Below, in pieces: positions 1 through 12,223 of a DNA stretch of 64,000 nt. Under the pieces are notes generated by a model, which did no database searches, was not told the origin of the DNA, and saw nothing but the letters and a program-made list of their open reading frames with translations. Both the position numbers and the translations under genes were made by a program. Each line of letters starts with the position of its first letter. Position 1 is the first letter of the stretch. This stretch comes from Glebionis coronaria (Eukaryota; Streptophyta; Magnoliopsida; Asterales; Asteraceae), in the NCBI GenBank assembly GCA_025667525.1, contig CM046876.1, positions 482,380,557 through 482,444,556 on the forward strand, given 5' to 3'.

Positions 1-285
1 TTATGAAAACATGCTATTTATATAAACATGCTAATTATGGAAACATGCTATTTATGGAAAAATACTATTTACGGAAACATGTTGTTTATGGAAAACATAC
101 TAATTATGAAAACATGCTATTTATGGAAACATACTATTTATGGAAACTTTCTATTTTTGGAAACTTACTATATTGGAAACTTACTATTTTTGGAAAGTTG
201 CTATATATGGAAACCTGCTATTTTTGGAAAGTTACTATATATAGAAACATGCTATTTTTAGAAAGTTACTCATTATGAAACATCA
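1..285. repeat. AT-rich minisatellite, ~17-bp unit
   Basis: Degenerate tandem array with a unit close to TATGGAAACATGCTATT, repeated about sixteen times and drifting toward TTTTTGGAAAGTTACTA at the right end. It runs off the left edge of the window. Short open frames over it are produced by the repeat and are not genes. Confidence 0.85.
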
Positions 286-299
286 AGTATAATAACAAA

Positions 300-480
300 T
301 GAAACATGAAATATGTTAATCAAGAACACATGAAACACTAAGAAATACATGATAACACATGAAACAGTAATACAAGTCATGAACAAGTGAAACAAGACAT
401 GAACAAGTAAAACAAGACATGAACAAGTAAAGCAAGTCAAGAAACAATAAGACAAGTCAAGAACAAGTCAATTAAACTAA
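300..480. repeat. Minisatellite, ~20-bp unit
   Basis: A second, different tandem array next to the first, with a unit like ACATGAACAAGTAAAACAAG. The last four or five copies are the best preserved. It could lie inside the decayed gypsy LTR that follows, but the left end of that LTR cannot be seen. Confidence 0.7.
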
Positions 481-485
481 GAACC

Positions 486-1534
486 AGTCAGTTATACATG
501 AACCTACAACTCCTTCACGTCCTTTATTATGTATCACTCGTGAAGTCGGAGTAGATTACTTTCCGCCTTTCATCTTTCCTTTCGGTACTGGACATAAGGT
601 ACGGATATTCCGTCCTTCAGTAAGGACATTCTCTTTCTATTCATGATTAGGATTCCCCGTTTGCTGCCATCTGTTTCCCCAGTAGTTTACATGTCATAAA
701 ACTATTCAGTAATTACCATGTTATCATTTTAAATTTCCTGATCTATATACACGAATGCCATATTCACCTAGTTATAGAGGTACCATAACCATAACACTTG
801 AGGCACCGGTGTTATGACTCTTTCGCGACGAGAGTGATTTCTCACGGTGTCCCTTTCAGTTATTTGGCCATTATTATTATTATCATGTGGGGCGTATGGG
901 TGCATCCTAGTACATGTTTTGTAGATTTACACGGTGACTGTGGTGTGTGCTCTACATTCGTCACATGGAGCTGATCCCTCCACCCAGACTAATATAATTA
1001 GAGGCAACCCCTCTAATTGCATGACGAGGTCACCCCTCTATGTATTCATGCATGTTGATATATTTCATGACCTATATGAGCTCTTGGCATTTAAATTACA
1101 GTTTCATGTATAAATATCAGACTTTTCAGTATAAACCAGTTTATAAAACATATTCCAGGTTTTCCAGGACTTACTCAGATTCCGCTGCATTTCAAGATCT
1201 TTTATTTGTGCTTCAGTTATTCTTATCATGTTATTATATCCGTTCACTGAGCGTATTGCTCAACCGTATTTTTTTTCCATGACCCAAACGACAGGTACCT
1301 AAGGACAGACTTGAGCATTTAGTGGACGCGCATAGGATGGGAGCTACCTCATACTTCTTTTCCTTTTGCACTTCATTTATTGTATGCATGTTTGGCTTAT
1401 GTTTGGGAACCGATGTTTAATTCCGGTTTTTTCTTTATGGTCATTTATGTTTTTAAGACATTTACTTTGCATGTTTTGATGACACGCCATAATTTATCAT
1501 GTAACGGTCCACTTATCAAAGTGGGGTGTTATGA
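486..1534 (+). repeat. Decayed gypsy LTR remnant
   Basis: Non-coding stretch ending directly before a tRNA-Met-type primer binding site, which is why it is read as the 3' part of a Ty3/gypsy LTR on the + strand. The end GTGGGGTGTTATGATTA sits where a Tekay-type LTR would end in GTGTTACA plus a short spacer. No left boundary, TSD or second LTR is visible in the window, so the element is truncated or the partner lies outside. Confidence 0.45.
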
Positions 1535-1537
1535 TTA

Positions 1538-1553
1538 TGGTATCAGAGCCAGG
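1538..1553 (+). other. Primer binding site of decayed gypsy element
   Basis: TGGTATCAGAGCCAGG matches the start of the common plant tRNA-Met primer binding site (TGGTATCAGAGC). It marks the boundary between the decayed LTR and what is left of the internal region. Confidence 0.7.
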
Positions 1554-1889
1554 TTTCGACCTGTAGGCTCTAAAACTTGACATGTGACTAGTGACCAGTC
1601 ACTAGGCTTTTTCTGAAACGACGTTTGTTACATTCTATGTAATGATTTTTATTCTTTGAGTACTGTTGATCCTTACTAACGATGTTTCATTGAAGTTTTG
1701 ACTAGTATGGATTAGACCACAGCCATCCATATTTAGTCACATGTTGTTAATTTCTATCTATGATGTTTTCTCTTGAAATTTTGATAAGTATAGATTGAAC
1801 CATAATCATCCATACTTAGTCGCATGCCTTTTCTTCGAATTTTGTGGATTGAATCATAGCCGTCCACACCAGTCAATGATGTTCATTGC

Positions 1890-2060
1890 TAACATTCTGA
1901 GCTTCTCTAAGTCTAGAGAAGAGCACGAAGACCATCTTCGCATTATGTTACAAATTCTACGACAGAAGAAATTTCACACTGAATTTTTGAAGTACGAATT
2001 TGGTTGATGACAGTGACACTCTGAATCATGTTGTTTCTCACGGTTACTTTACCATGACTA
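1890..2060 (+). pseudogene. Ty3/gypsy reverse transcriptase fragment
   Basis: A short piece translates to SKSREEHEDHLRIMLQIL followed by FHTEFLKYEFG. This is the segment just after the catalytic box of gypsy reverse transcriptases (usual form YSK..EEHE.HL..VL..L......AKF.KCEFW). A frame change is followed by NHVVSHG, a decayed FLGHVVS motif. The rest of pol, and the gag expected after the primer binding site, are gone, so the copy has large internal deletions. Confidence 0.7.
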
Positions 2061-2160
2061 AGCTTACGCGTAAAGGAGAGAATACTACACTAAATTATGT
2101 GTTTAGTAGGATCCTACGCCAAGAGAGGTCTAAGTTACCCTAAATTTTTTGTTTCCCAAA

Positions 2161-4027
2161 AAACATTGAATTTGCCTTTGGTTTATGTTGGATGATTATC
2201 TGAGGTGTAATCAATTGCGAATGCTAGGATATGGACTTCAACTTTTGGGTTTATCGGCGTTTCTGATAACCTAACCCAGTCAAACTCTACACCAATGTAC
2301 TCCCGGAAAATATTTGAGTTTGCAGCCGTAGGAACAACATATTAACGCATGAAAGAATTAGTCTTTAGAAAACTAACAATACAACATATTAACCAAATGA
2401 AAAATTTCTTATATATTCACATACGTAAGTGTCTATAGTTCTTGTGCATTCAAAAGTCTGAACAACTAAACATAATTTACATTTTTTTATTAACACATTA
2501 ATATGTCCGGTGTGCAATTCACGTGTTTGTCCATTTACAAAAGTCAATCCCGTACCGAAAAACTTATATATGTCCATTTACAAAAGTCAATAACTTTGAT
2601 TTTATTATTTTCCATTTGTTTACTAATTTAGCATAAGTAATAAACTTTATTTATGTAAAATTGTTAACCAAGAGATAATAAGTGATAAATAAAATATATA
2701 GTGTGATTCTATCTTAAAAAAGGATCACGTGATTTTTACTTCAATTTTTTTAAGTAATAATTATCATTTCACCTTTTGAATTGTACTTCAATCTTATTAC
2801 CCCACAATCTCTATACCAAATCCCCATCATCACTTGCTATCTCAATTTACAAAAAACAATTGATCTAAATTATTATGATGGTTATTTTGAGAGATGGCGG
2901 TAAGTTGACAGATCCAAGGTTGATCCGGTCGTGATGTGATAGGGTAGTTATGGCTTCTTTAATGGTGGTACCAGATATGATGGTTGTGGCTGTAAACGAG
3001 TTCTGGTGATTCTGACGTTGATAATTGTAAGTACATAGTGACAGTTTCCGGCGGTTAAGTAGTGGAAGCTATGGCAGTTTTCGGTGGTTAAATAGCGGAA
3101 GTTGCGGCAATGCCTGACGGTTTAGTGGTGGTGGTTAGTACCACACACCAATTTTTCTATAACAAGTAAGTGTAATTGTATGAAAAGTTCACACTTTCTA
3201 ATTACGGATAGTCCAAAATGCTTTCTAATATAGTAAGAAGTAAGATAAGATAAAATAACTAGTAATCACTACAAACATACAAGAAAGAAAAGCTTATAAA
3301 TTTATATAATTAGTTTTTTACCATCAATCTGCTTGTAGAAGCGCTCCCACCAATCAACACAACTCTCTTAAATTGACCAACTAACCAAAACATTTTCAAC
3401 ATCCATTTTTCGCTTCTTTTTACTTCCTCTTATAGGCCCTATTTATAAGCTACAAATGCAACAATGTTGAAACACAAAAAAAAAAACGTTTTCGGTTAAA
3501 ATTAGTGAAAATTAAAAACACCCATTTGGTTAAAACACTGAAATGATTCATAGATAAAGTCACGAGAAAAAAAAGTGTGTGAATTTGATATATTTTAAAT
3601 ATATATAATTATTTCAATTATATTGAACCAACTCAATTCACTGATAAATTTTTAGAAAAAAAGGAATACCATAAATAAATATAAACTACCTAATTAACCA
3701 TTTAACTTATGTTCAAAAAAAATTAACCATTTAACTCTTTAGTTATTATAGAGAAAGAAAAAAATAGAGTTAGGTACATTTTTGGTCCTCATGGTTTAAC
3801 GGGTATAACGGTTTTGGTCAGAACATTTGAAAAGTATCAGATCTCGTACTATTTCACTCGATCCGCAACACTTTTGGTCCCAAATGTTAGTTGAGTAACA
3901 TTTGACCGTTAAATAAGAGGATATTTGTGTCTTTTTCATATATATCATCAAAACTCAGTTAGTCTCCCAAAAAAATTTCTTTTTACCTAAAACTAATACA
4001 ACACTTACTATATTTCTCTCTCTCTAA
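2161..4027. other. AT-rich intergenic stretch, no gene seen
   Basis: No convincing coding frame, tRNA or transposon terminus was recognised. Around 3,770-3,960 there is a segment of the 'TTTTGGTCC...ATGGTTTAAC' kind listed separately. The last five bases before 4,033 are the target site of E1. Confidence 0.5.
3770..3960. repeat. Dispersed non-coding repeat, class unknown
   Basis: The phrases ACATTTTTGGTCCTCATGG and CACTTTTGGTCCCAAATG within 130 bp resemble abundant non-autonomous repeats of plant intergenic DNA. A related phrase (ACTTTTGGTCCTTATAGT) occurs inside the E1 LTR near 6,828. No termini or TSD could be defined, so the class is left open. Confidence 0.3.
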
Positions 4028-4032
4028 ACCAT
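4028..4032. repeat. Target-site duplication of E1 (left copy)
   Basis: ACCAT, repeated at 63949-63953 just past the right end of the element. A perfect pair 60 kb apart fixes the outer boundary of the whole nest. Confidence 0.92.
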
Positions 4033-4969
4033 TGATATGAGCAAAATCTCATATCAATTAATCAACAAATCACCCTAAAACACATAGAAAATACCTAACT
4101 TTTGTGCTATAAAGCAGTATTATGTGGTATGTTTTGTGTTTGTGTTTAAATAGGTAACAAGGATACAATTTCAAGTAAACAAGAGGAAATCAAGCTCATT
4201 TATGATGAAAAGACAAGAGAAAGATAAAAAATGACAAGCCATTTGAAGATGAAGGACCTATCTTGACAATACTCAAAAGTTGAGGGACTTAAATACAAAC
4301 TTTGAAAAAGTCAAGATTAAAGTCAAACTTTGTTAAACTTCAAGTCAACCAAGTCAAGGGACTCAAATAAACACGATGCCAAGTCAAAGGACCTAAATTG
4401 TCAAAAAAATGAAGAAAGGAGCTCATTTGAATAATCTGTTAAAGAAAAGGGCTGAAATTGTCAACTTTACAAATACTTTGTGCTTGATCTGTGTGAATAC
4501 ACTCTCAACCAATCAGAAGGCTAGAAAAATGGTTTTGGATTGCCACCTAATGTGCCAGCTGGCCACTAACGGTACTTTTTATTTAAATAAATAAAGTTGA
4601 GTGGGGCGCATTTAATAATCATTGACCAATCACAAACAGCCAGCCAATATTCGTTATATCCAAAACGGATAATGATCCGTGTGAGAGGCCAGTATCCAAT
4701 GAAATTATGACACGTGTCATCTTCTCCAAGAACGAGCCTAGAATCGAAGATGAGCTACAAGGCATTTCAAGATATACTTTCTACATGAAAAAGACTCAGA
4801 ATGAGAAGACGAATTCACCTACACAACTTAATTAGACTGAAGATCGAAGGATTTAAAAACCCCTTTTGTGTTCTTGAAGAAAAATCCACAATTCACCAGT
4901 TCTTGACACTTGGCATCTCCCCATTAGATGAGACACGTCAACCACTCCAACAACTCATCATCAACTCTC

Positions 4970-4977
4970 TATAAATA
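4970..4977 (+). promoter_or_regulatory. TATA box of E1 LTR
   Basis: TATAAATA in the context CTCTATAAATAGCAG, conserved in the other LTR at 61810-61817. Transcription of E1 would start about 30 bp downstream, in the stretch ending near the AATAAA at 5,150. Confidence 0.7.
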
Positions 4978-5149
4978 GCAGCTAGTTACTTCATTTTTAG
5001 TGTGTAGTTAAGTGTGAAAAACACACACTTGTAATTTTCACTCCCAGTTTCTAGTTTAAATTTCATAGCTAGCTTCTCTCAAGTGTTTGACACACACTTG
5101 AGAGGTATTTATTCAGTTAGATTTTGTAACCACTTTTCCCTCCTAAATC

Positions 5150-5155
5150 AATAAA
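5150..5155 (+). terminator. Poly(A) signal in E1 LTR
   Basis: AATAAA about 170 bp after the TATA box, conserved at 61991-61996 in the 3' LTR. This spacing fits a short R region. Confidence 0.5.
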
Positions 5156-7103
5156 AGCACAAAAATATTCATCTCATACTCTTATCTTCATTTACTCTAC
5201 TCAATCCTGCATTTCTGTTAATGCTTTGTGATGTCATTGATCATAACTGATCAATGAAGTGTTTCTGAGTTGTTTTGCGAGCTATCCAGTTTGATTTTTC
5301 CTAGCAGTTCATTCCAGTTCCTATTGTAGCAGTTTAGTAGTAGATCTTGTTGATTTGATCCAGAAATGGTGTATGGAGGTGATATGGTTGTAGATTGTAG
5401 CTGAATTGGGTTTGAAGGAAGTAGTATTAGAGAGTACAACACTCCTCTACTCCATCGATGGAGGATTCTAGCTAAAAGGTTTCATAAATCTGATTTTGGT
5501 TCCCCTGAATTGCTATGCATGCTAAATTCCTAGTTTAAAAATTACTTGCTGAAATGATCAAGTGTTTAGCTTTGTTCTAGCTTAATTGAGTTTGTGTGAT
5601 AGCTTTTGAGTAATCTTGTAGCTTAAATTTGAGTTTGCTTAATTTCAGATTTCATTTTCATCAGTAAAAAGTCATAGAGTGCATTTTGTTATTAGGAGTG
5701 TTTGCAAAGTTGAATTTAGTCCGTTCTACTCTCATTTCATTCACTAAACAAGACTTGATGGCAGTCATAGCCTGATTCACTCTTGTACTCCAAATTGCTT
5801 TGTAAAAGTTGATAACAGTTTTCTGAAATAGTGTTTGGATTTTCCTAGTTTTGTGATTCAAGATTGATAGATTCTGTGATAAGTGTTCATTTACATTTAG
5901 TAACATAGTGGTAACACATTTGTTCAGTTTTGAAGTCAAATAATTTGTCAAAAAGGCAATTGGTTAGAAAAAAGTTTGGGTCAAGTATTTTCATCAGTTT
6001 ATTCAGAAAACTTGCTAGATTCAAATCAATGCCATGTCTTCATTACTTAACCATTTTGCTTTAAATCAGTTCTCAGTTGAATTTTAACATCCAAAGATTA
6101 AGTTTGTAAAAGGAAATTCTACAGTATCTAGTTTTTTTCATTGAGAAATCAGCTTTTTAATAAGCTCAATAGCATTTGCAAGTTTCTGTAATAAGATCCA
6201 AACTGTTTTCTTGAATCTCCTTTTCTACTTCATATATGTGCTCATTTTCTTTCACAAACATGTCATGATTGAGTCTTGAAATTTTCAGCTTATTGAAAAA
6301 TCTGGTCAACGTTGGTCAAATAAGCTCTTTTCAGCTTAAAATCAGTTTCCAGCTTATCTAGTTAATCATTTTCAAATTGGAAAGACATTCCATACTCCTT
6401 GTTAGCTGTTTAACAAGATTGAGCATTAAAATCTGATTGTGGAAGTCAGGATTTTCAGTTTGCTTAAAGTTGGCTTATTTGAATAAGCTAATTTTGGTTT
6501 CACTAGCTTTTAAGCAGATTCCTTTTGCATACCTAGCTATTTTTCCATTTTAAGCCTTTTAAAACAAACTAGAGCTTAATTTGTCCACTAATAAGCTCAT
6601 ACGAGCTTATTCATTTAGTTGTGCCCGTTTTTGGAAAACTTTACAAGTTAATTGCTCTTTGGTCCTTCTTGTTTGTAACAGTGTTCATTTGTTGCTAAAC
6701 TTGCTTAAATTTAGGGTTTGCTAGATTTCAGTCCCTAAAGTTTCAGATTTTTGTCATATTCAGTTAGGAAGTTTGTTAATTGGTTAAAAAGTGGTTACTA
6801 GTTTGTTAGAATTTACACTTTTGGTCCTTATAGTTTTTGAAGTTTACATTCTAGTCCTTTAACTTTCATTTAGTTTACATTTCAAGCATTTAATTTTGTA
6901 CTTTTGTGAATATTACTTGGTATTTGCAAAGTGTTTTACGGATACGTAGCTTAATATTTTTCACTATTTTTACGTGTTGATTGAAATAGACATAGACTTC
7001 CAAATACCCTAACAAACAAGAACAATTAAAGACTTGTGATTTTTAGCACTTTCAATTTGTCAAGAATCGAGAGAAAACGAACTTCAAAATACTCAATATC
7101 AAA

Positions 7104-7118
7104 TGGCGCCGCTGCCGG
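7104..7118 (+). other. E1 primer binding site
   Basis: TGGCGCCGCTGCCGG, two bases after the LTR end. It matches the Athila/Tat type of site (TGGCGCCGTTGCCGG, complementary to tRNA-Asp) except for one base. Confidence 0.85.
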
Positions 7119-8017
7119 TTCATGACATTACGAGAGACTATTGATTGACGGTTTTCATTGGCTTTTGGGATCCGTTCACCTCGTGAACGTTATTTTTACG
7201 TATCATAAATCAAAAACATAAAAAAATCAAAAATATAAAAATATAAAAACTAAAAAAATAACAAAAACATTCTTTTCCTAAAGAATTGACCAAAAAAAAT
7301 CAAAAAAAATCTCAAAAAGCAATCTTTTTCCTAAGAGATTGCAACTAAAAATATATATTATTGGATTTCATCGGTTTTTACGTAAATATAATATTTTCTT
7401 TAAAAAACCAATAAATACAAAAATATTTTCTCTATATTATTATATGTAGATACGTATACGTATACGAACAATCAATACACATATCTCCATAAGTATTGCT
7501 TTTGCAATACACCGTGTTAGGGAGCGTTCCGGTCCTTGACACGTGTATCGATCAAATTTAATTAAGAAAGAATAGATAAATACTTCTAATAGGCAAGAAT
7601 TCGAAGAATACAAACTACAAAGTGAATAGAAAGGCGACGTGCTATAAAATGCCGTCTAAGGGTTAATAGGTACTTAAGTGCTTCGTGCCACCTAACCCCC
7701 CGTTCACTAGTGCGTATTCTAAGAAGGAAGGCTTGATTGGGGGTCTTGCACCCAACTAGTACTTACGTATATTATACTTTATTGTGGATATTTCATATTG
7801 AATCTCGAAGAGGATAATCCCTTCTTCTTCAAAGTCGAATGAGAGCTTCTCTCTCACTCTTTGATTTGAGTTGCATGCTCACCCGCGCGCGTGCACAAAT
7901 ACCATTTGGTGTACAACCCCTTCCTCCCAAGAGGAAGAAAAAGAGAAAGAGTAAAAACACCACCGTCCATCAAGCCGATCCCGAGATCGTGCTTTGATCC
8001 ACACACAACAAGAAGCC
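7119..8017 (+). other. E1 untranslated leader
   Basis: About 900 bp between primer binding site and gag. The first third is A-rich low-complexity sequence with repeats of CAAAAATATAAAAA. No coding frame or defined signal was recognised, apart from the sequence around the gag ATG. Confidence 0.6.
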
Positions 8018-9507
8018 ATGGCCGGCGTTGACACTCGACCTTTGATGGAGCACTTGCAATCCAATGTGCAAGGATATGCCGATGCTATTAAGATACCCGA
8101 GATTCCCGCAAACACCTTTGAGCTTAAGACATATATGATTAACTTGGTTTCAAACACACCATTTTTTGGGGAATCTAATGATAATCCACATGATCACCTT
8201 AAGAAGTTTGTTTCTCTTTGCAACACCATTAAGTACAATAGAGTTCCCCATGATGCCATTAAGTTGATATTGATACAGCTTTCACTAGAGGGCAATGCCA
8301 AGTATTGGCTAGATACACAACCACCCGAGAGCATTACTACTTGGGATGATTTCACTAAGAAGTTTTTGAGCAAGTTCTTTCCCCCATCTAAGACTACGGC
8401 TTTGAGGAATTTAATTATAGGCTTTCAACAAAAACCTAGTCAAACCTTTAGTGATGCTTGGGAGGAGTTCAAGGATTTAATGAGAAAATGCCCAAATCAT
8501 GGATTCAATGAAGTTCACCAAATCAATACTTTCTATAATGGATTAAGACCTCATCACCAAGATTCACTCAACTCTTCCGCGGGTGGAAATATTCTTTCTA
8601 AATCAATTCAAGAAGCATGAGACATTATTGAGACCAAATCAATGGTACAAACTAACACACAATTTGATGAGAGATTCCATGTCATTCAAGAAGGTGGTTC
8701 CAAAACATTTGAGACTCAACTCCTTTCATCAATGCAAGAATTGACTCAAGCTCAAAAGGAAAGTCAAACAATTTTGCAAAACACCCAAAAGATGCAACAA
8801 ACCATGATGAATGACTTTATGAAAATTTCTCTGGGCAAAAATTCAACCAATGATGTGCATGATATTGCTCTTTCATGTGAGACTTGTGGAGGTCCCCATT
8901 CCTACCAACAATGTGATAAAGTTCAAGGTTATCAAGTTGAGTGTTATGCTTACCAAGAAGAACATAGGGAACATTTCAAACCCAACATAAATCAAAACAA
9001 TCTTTCTTACAAGTCTCAAAACTACCTTGCTCCACCCGGATTCCCACCCCATCCACCAACCCATACTCAACCCAATCCCCTTCAATTGTTAAAAAGGAAC
9101 CAAGGGCTAAGGCCACGATACCAAGGGAACAACTATAAAGCACCCAACAACTTTCACAATCAAGGAAATAACTTTCATCCACCCAATCAAGGATTTATCC
9201 CACCACCCCCACCCTTCCCAAATCAAGGATACCCTCAAGTTCAAAATCAAGGATATGGGCCACATGATAAGAATGAGTATGTTGAGAGGAGAATTCGTGA
9301 AAGTGAAAAAAGAATGCAAGAGCAAATGAGACTTACAATGAAGGAGAATACCAAGAGGATTTTGATGGCATTTAATCAAAGACCACAAGGGGCTTTACTT
9401 TCTAACACACAAACAAACCCGAGGGCCAATGTTAATGCTATCACAACAAGAAGTGGAAAAACGACTAATGATCCTTCACCTCCTACACCTGCTATTATTA
9501 AGCCTAC
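8018..9507 (+). pseudogene. gag: E1 gag (Athila type), broken
   Basis: Capsid/nucleocapsid precursor of E1. The ATG at 8018 lies in GCCATGG; the upstream extension begins with a TTG and was not used. The N-terminal part reads like plant retrotransposon gag: a KYWLDTQPP motif, then FLSKFFPP and FSDAWEEFKDLMRKCP. A C-x2-C-x4-H-x4-C knuckle stands near 8,878, followed by Pro/Gln/Asn-rich repeats of the NQG type. A TGA at 8618-8620 interrupts the frame where Athila gags usually have Trp. The frame then runs to 9507, where E2 is inserted after IIKPT. It resumes beyond E2 at 33752 as the protease part. Confidence 0.88.
9503..9507. repeat. Target-site duplication of E2 (left copy)
   Basis: CCTAC, repeated at 33747-33751. 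Removing E2 with one copy rejoins the E1 gag-pol frame. Confidence 0.92.
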
Positions 9508-12182
9508 TGTAACACTCTCAAATTTCGTATCGGTACAACGGAAGTGTCTTTTAGAGTGTTACGGGATAGCACAATAACTCCAATAATAGACAACACATAA
9601 AAATGGTTTTACAAGGTTCAACATACATTCATTCGATAAAAAGTTTTAAAGTGTACAACAGGTCCCAAATTATACAGGTCATTAAGTTTACAAAACATAG
9701 ATCGAATGAACATTTTTATTATTATGTGGGCCATCAGAGTCGATATCCATCCGGATTACCTTCAAGCACCTGAGATAAAAACATGCAAAAATCATATCAG
9801 CGAATACCGAGTGAATTCATAGAGTTTAATAAAACCGTTATATAAAACAATCGTTGAAATCAGAACACAAGTATAATATCAGAAGTAAGTCCTCGTATTG
9901 CTAGTCAGGCAATATATAAATCAAAGCATACATCTTAAACCGTCCATGAGACCGTAGCCTCAATATTACCATTATAGGTAATATTATTATCGTTATTCAT
10001 ATCGTTATTGGATCACATTAGATTCATTTGGATTATTATTAGCCGCATGACATTGTTACCTTACTATCAAAACAACGGGCCGCGAACCCGACAAACAATT
10101 TGCCCATCTAAGTTAGCGTGTCGTCACAAAAATCACGCTATGTAAATCTTCTCATACATAAATTCGCTTACCAATCAATGTGGTACGACGGGATCAACCG
10201 TCAAGGCGCGATCTGGGGTGATCGTCCCCAAATAGTACTATCATATGCATAAGCGTCTACCAAATCCCGGTAGTTCACATTCATGCTAATGGGACTTTGA
10301 GTGACATAACCTAACTACTAATAATCCTTTTTATCTCTTTTATTGGGTCATCGCATCATTCGGGTCCATATCATTAAGCATACCATCGGGACTACTTGTG
10401 TTCCATTTTATCAAAAAATAGCATGTTATCTCCCTCGCGGGTTTACAAATCATTTTATAAAACATTTAAAAGAGTGCGAGGCTATGAACTCACGTTGATA
10501 ATGAAAGGCGGATTATCGGCTACGGGCGTGCTTCGGTCACGGAAACCTATATAAATAATAATCGGTCTTAGACTTTTGTCTAATGACTTTATCAAAATAA
10601 CAATATACATATGATGATTTTGTACATATGATGATGATCAAGTGGGTTTATATATTCTTATTTACTCATTTTAGTGTTTATGTATTGGTAACTTTTTACT
10701 AGTTTACTAGTTTTACCTATTTATATGTTTTAGGTCCAATAAGCCTATTATAAGTCCTTTAACTTGTTTTAATCCATTTTATACTTGTATTATCAGTATT
10801 TATACTTTACATGTTGGGCCCAAATGGGTTAAGCCCAATAAGTAATTTTTATAAGTGTTTAACTTATTTAGTTAAATTATTAGTCCAATATGCAAATTTA
10901 GCTCGTTAATGTCCGTATGTCATATAGTTCGGGTTTTATCGGTTTTTACTTGTATTAGGTACTTATATATCAGTATATGAATTTTAAAAAACTTTACATT
11001 AGACGGGTTTGATCGTCTAAGTTTTAATTGGCGAAAAACCTTAATTTTACGGTAATAGCTGAAAAAGTCGTAAAAATCATGTTTATAGTTTTTATAACTT
11101 CTAAATCTTATGCAACTACCATTTTTATAAAGTGTCCATTTATTTAACCTTATACATATTTATATAAATGAAATTTATAAGTTAGTGGGTTTTAATTCAC
11201 ATTTTATACTATATTATTTTGAGTGCTTATATAATACTATTATTCATCTTTTTAAGCATATTTATCAACACTTGATCCCCACACAACATTTTTATCATCA
11301 TATATTCATCATATACATATACAATAAGAAAGAAAATACATTTGATCTTTACAAAAATAACAAGTGAAATGGAAAGGATGATTTTCTTTACCAACCAAGA
11401 TTATATCTTGTTTTTGGATGACAATAACTTAATGAACACCAAATATATCTCCGAGATCATTAACCACCAAGATTGTTTGTTGAAAAATTAGCCCTAGGAC
11501 ACAAGAAAATCACCTCCTTTGTTGTTAATATGGCCACCAATCAATCAAGGCTTCAAGGTTTCTCCATAATATGGCTAGATAACATGTAACTTGTGGCTAG
11601 AAAAGATCAAATGGGGTGTTTGATGGTGTTTGTGGGACGGCAAGTATAGAGAGAGAGATGAGAGTTTTGAGTTGTTTGCATGTGAAAAATGGAAGTGAAT
11701 GGTATGTGTTGTGGTTTTGCTAGTTTACGTGGGATAATAAGCTTCCATGTTAAGCTAACTTACATGTGTAAGTTAGTTAAGTGTAAGGATGCCACATCAA
11801 AGATGTGGTGTCCTCTTTTGGCCGTCCCATAGTTAGTGGGGTGGGATAAACTTGTTTTGTCCCATCCCGCTAATTTACGGGTGTTCCTCGATTCTAGTTT
11901 CCTCGATTTGTGTCCCACGGGTCGTTTTACGAAAAATGTTTTTATAGATTATGAATCAACGGCACAAAACGAATCTATTAAAAATTGTCTCATCAAAAAC
12001 GGAGTTCAAAAACGTAAATACGTAATCCTAAGGTTTCCGGTTTAGTCGTAAAGGACGCTAAATTATGCACGTAAGCCCAAATTTAAATCCGTAAATTGTG
12101 AGTTCATCAACCAACACAAAAATAAGTTTCAAAATATTATACGAGAAAATAATTCACTACCTGAAAATGTTAGATTTTCACA
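9508..12182 (-). repeat. E2 3' LTR
   Basis: 2,675 bp on the left side of E2. It matches the split right LTR over its full length with roughly 2 percent difference by eye, including a variable spot at GGGCCGCGAACC versus GGGGCGCAAACC. No gene lies in it; the short frames near 11,185 and 11,836 are LTR sequence. Confidence 0.92.
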
Positions 12183-12201
12183 GCTTTTCCTCCTAAAAGG
12201 G
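12183..12201 (-). other. E2 polypurine tract
   Basis: In sense this reads CCCTTTTAGGAGGAAAAGC directly before the 3' LTR, which is the expected position for priming plus-strand DNA synthesis. Confidence 0.75.
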
Positions 12202-12223
12202 ATCAACGTCCTCGTGATCCATT

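Larger units (their letters stand above)
4033..7101 (+). repeat. E1 5' LTR
   Basis: 3,069 bp, TG...CA. The whole sequence recurs at 48854-48970 plus 60984-63948, where it is interrupted by E5. Sampled stretches differ by about 2-3 percent. It holds a TATA box, a poly(A) signal and CACACACTTG direct repeats near 5,025 and 5,090. Small open frames within it (for example near 4,409 and 5,251) recur or decay in the other LTR and are not genes. Confidence 0.93.

Noticed and set aside
1538..1553. A tRNA gene suggested by the GGTATCAGAGCC sequence, also near the other primer binding sites
   Set aside because: Only the 3'-end complement is present, next to LTR ends; no cloverleaf can be formed from the surrounding bases.
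4409..4594. A 61-residue open frame with a copy at 61,243-61,425
   Set aside because: Both lie at the same place in the two E1 LTRs; the repetition is due to the LTR, not to a conserved gene.
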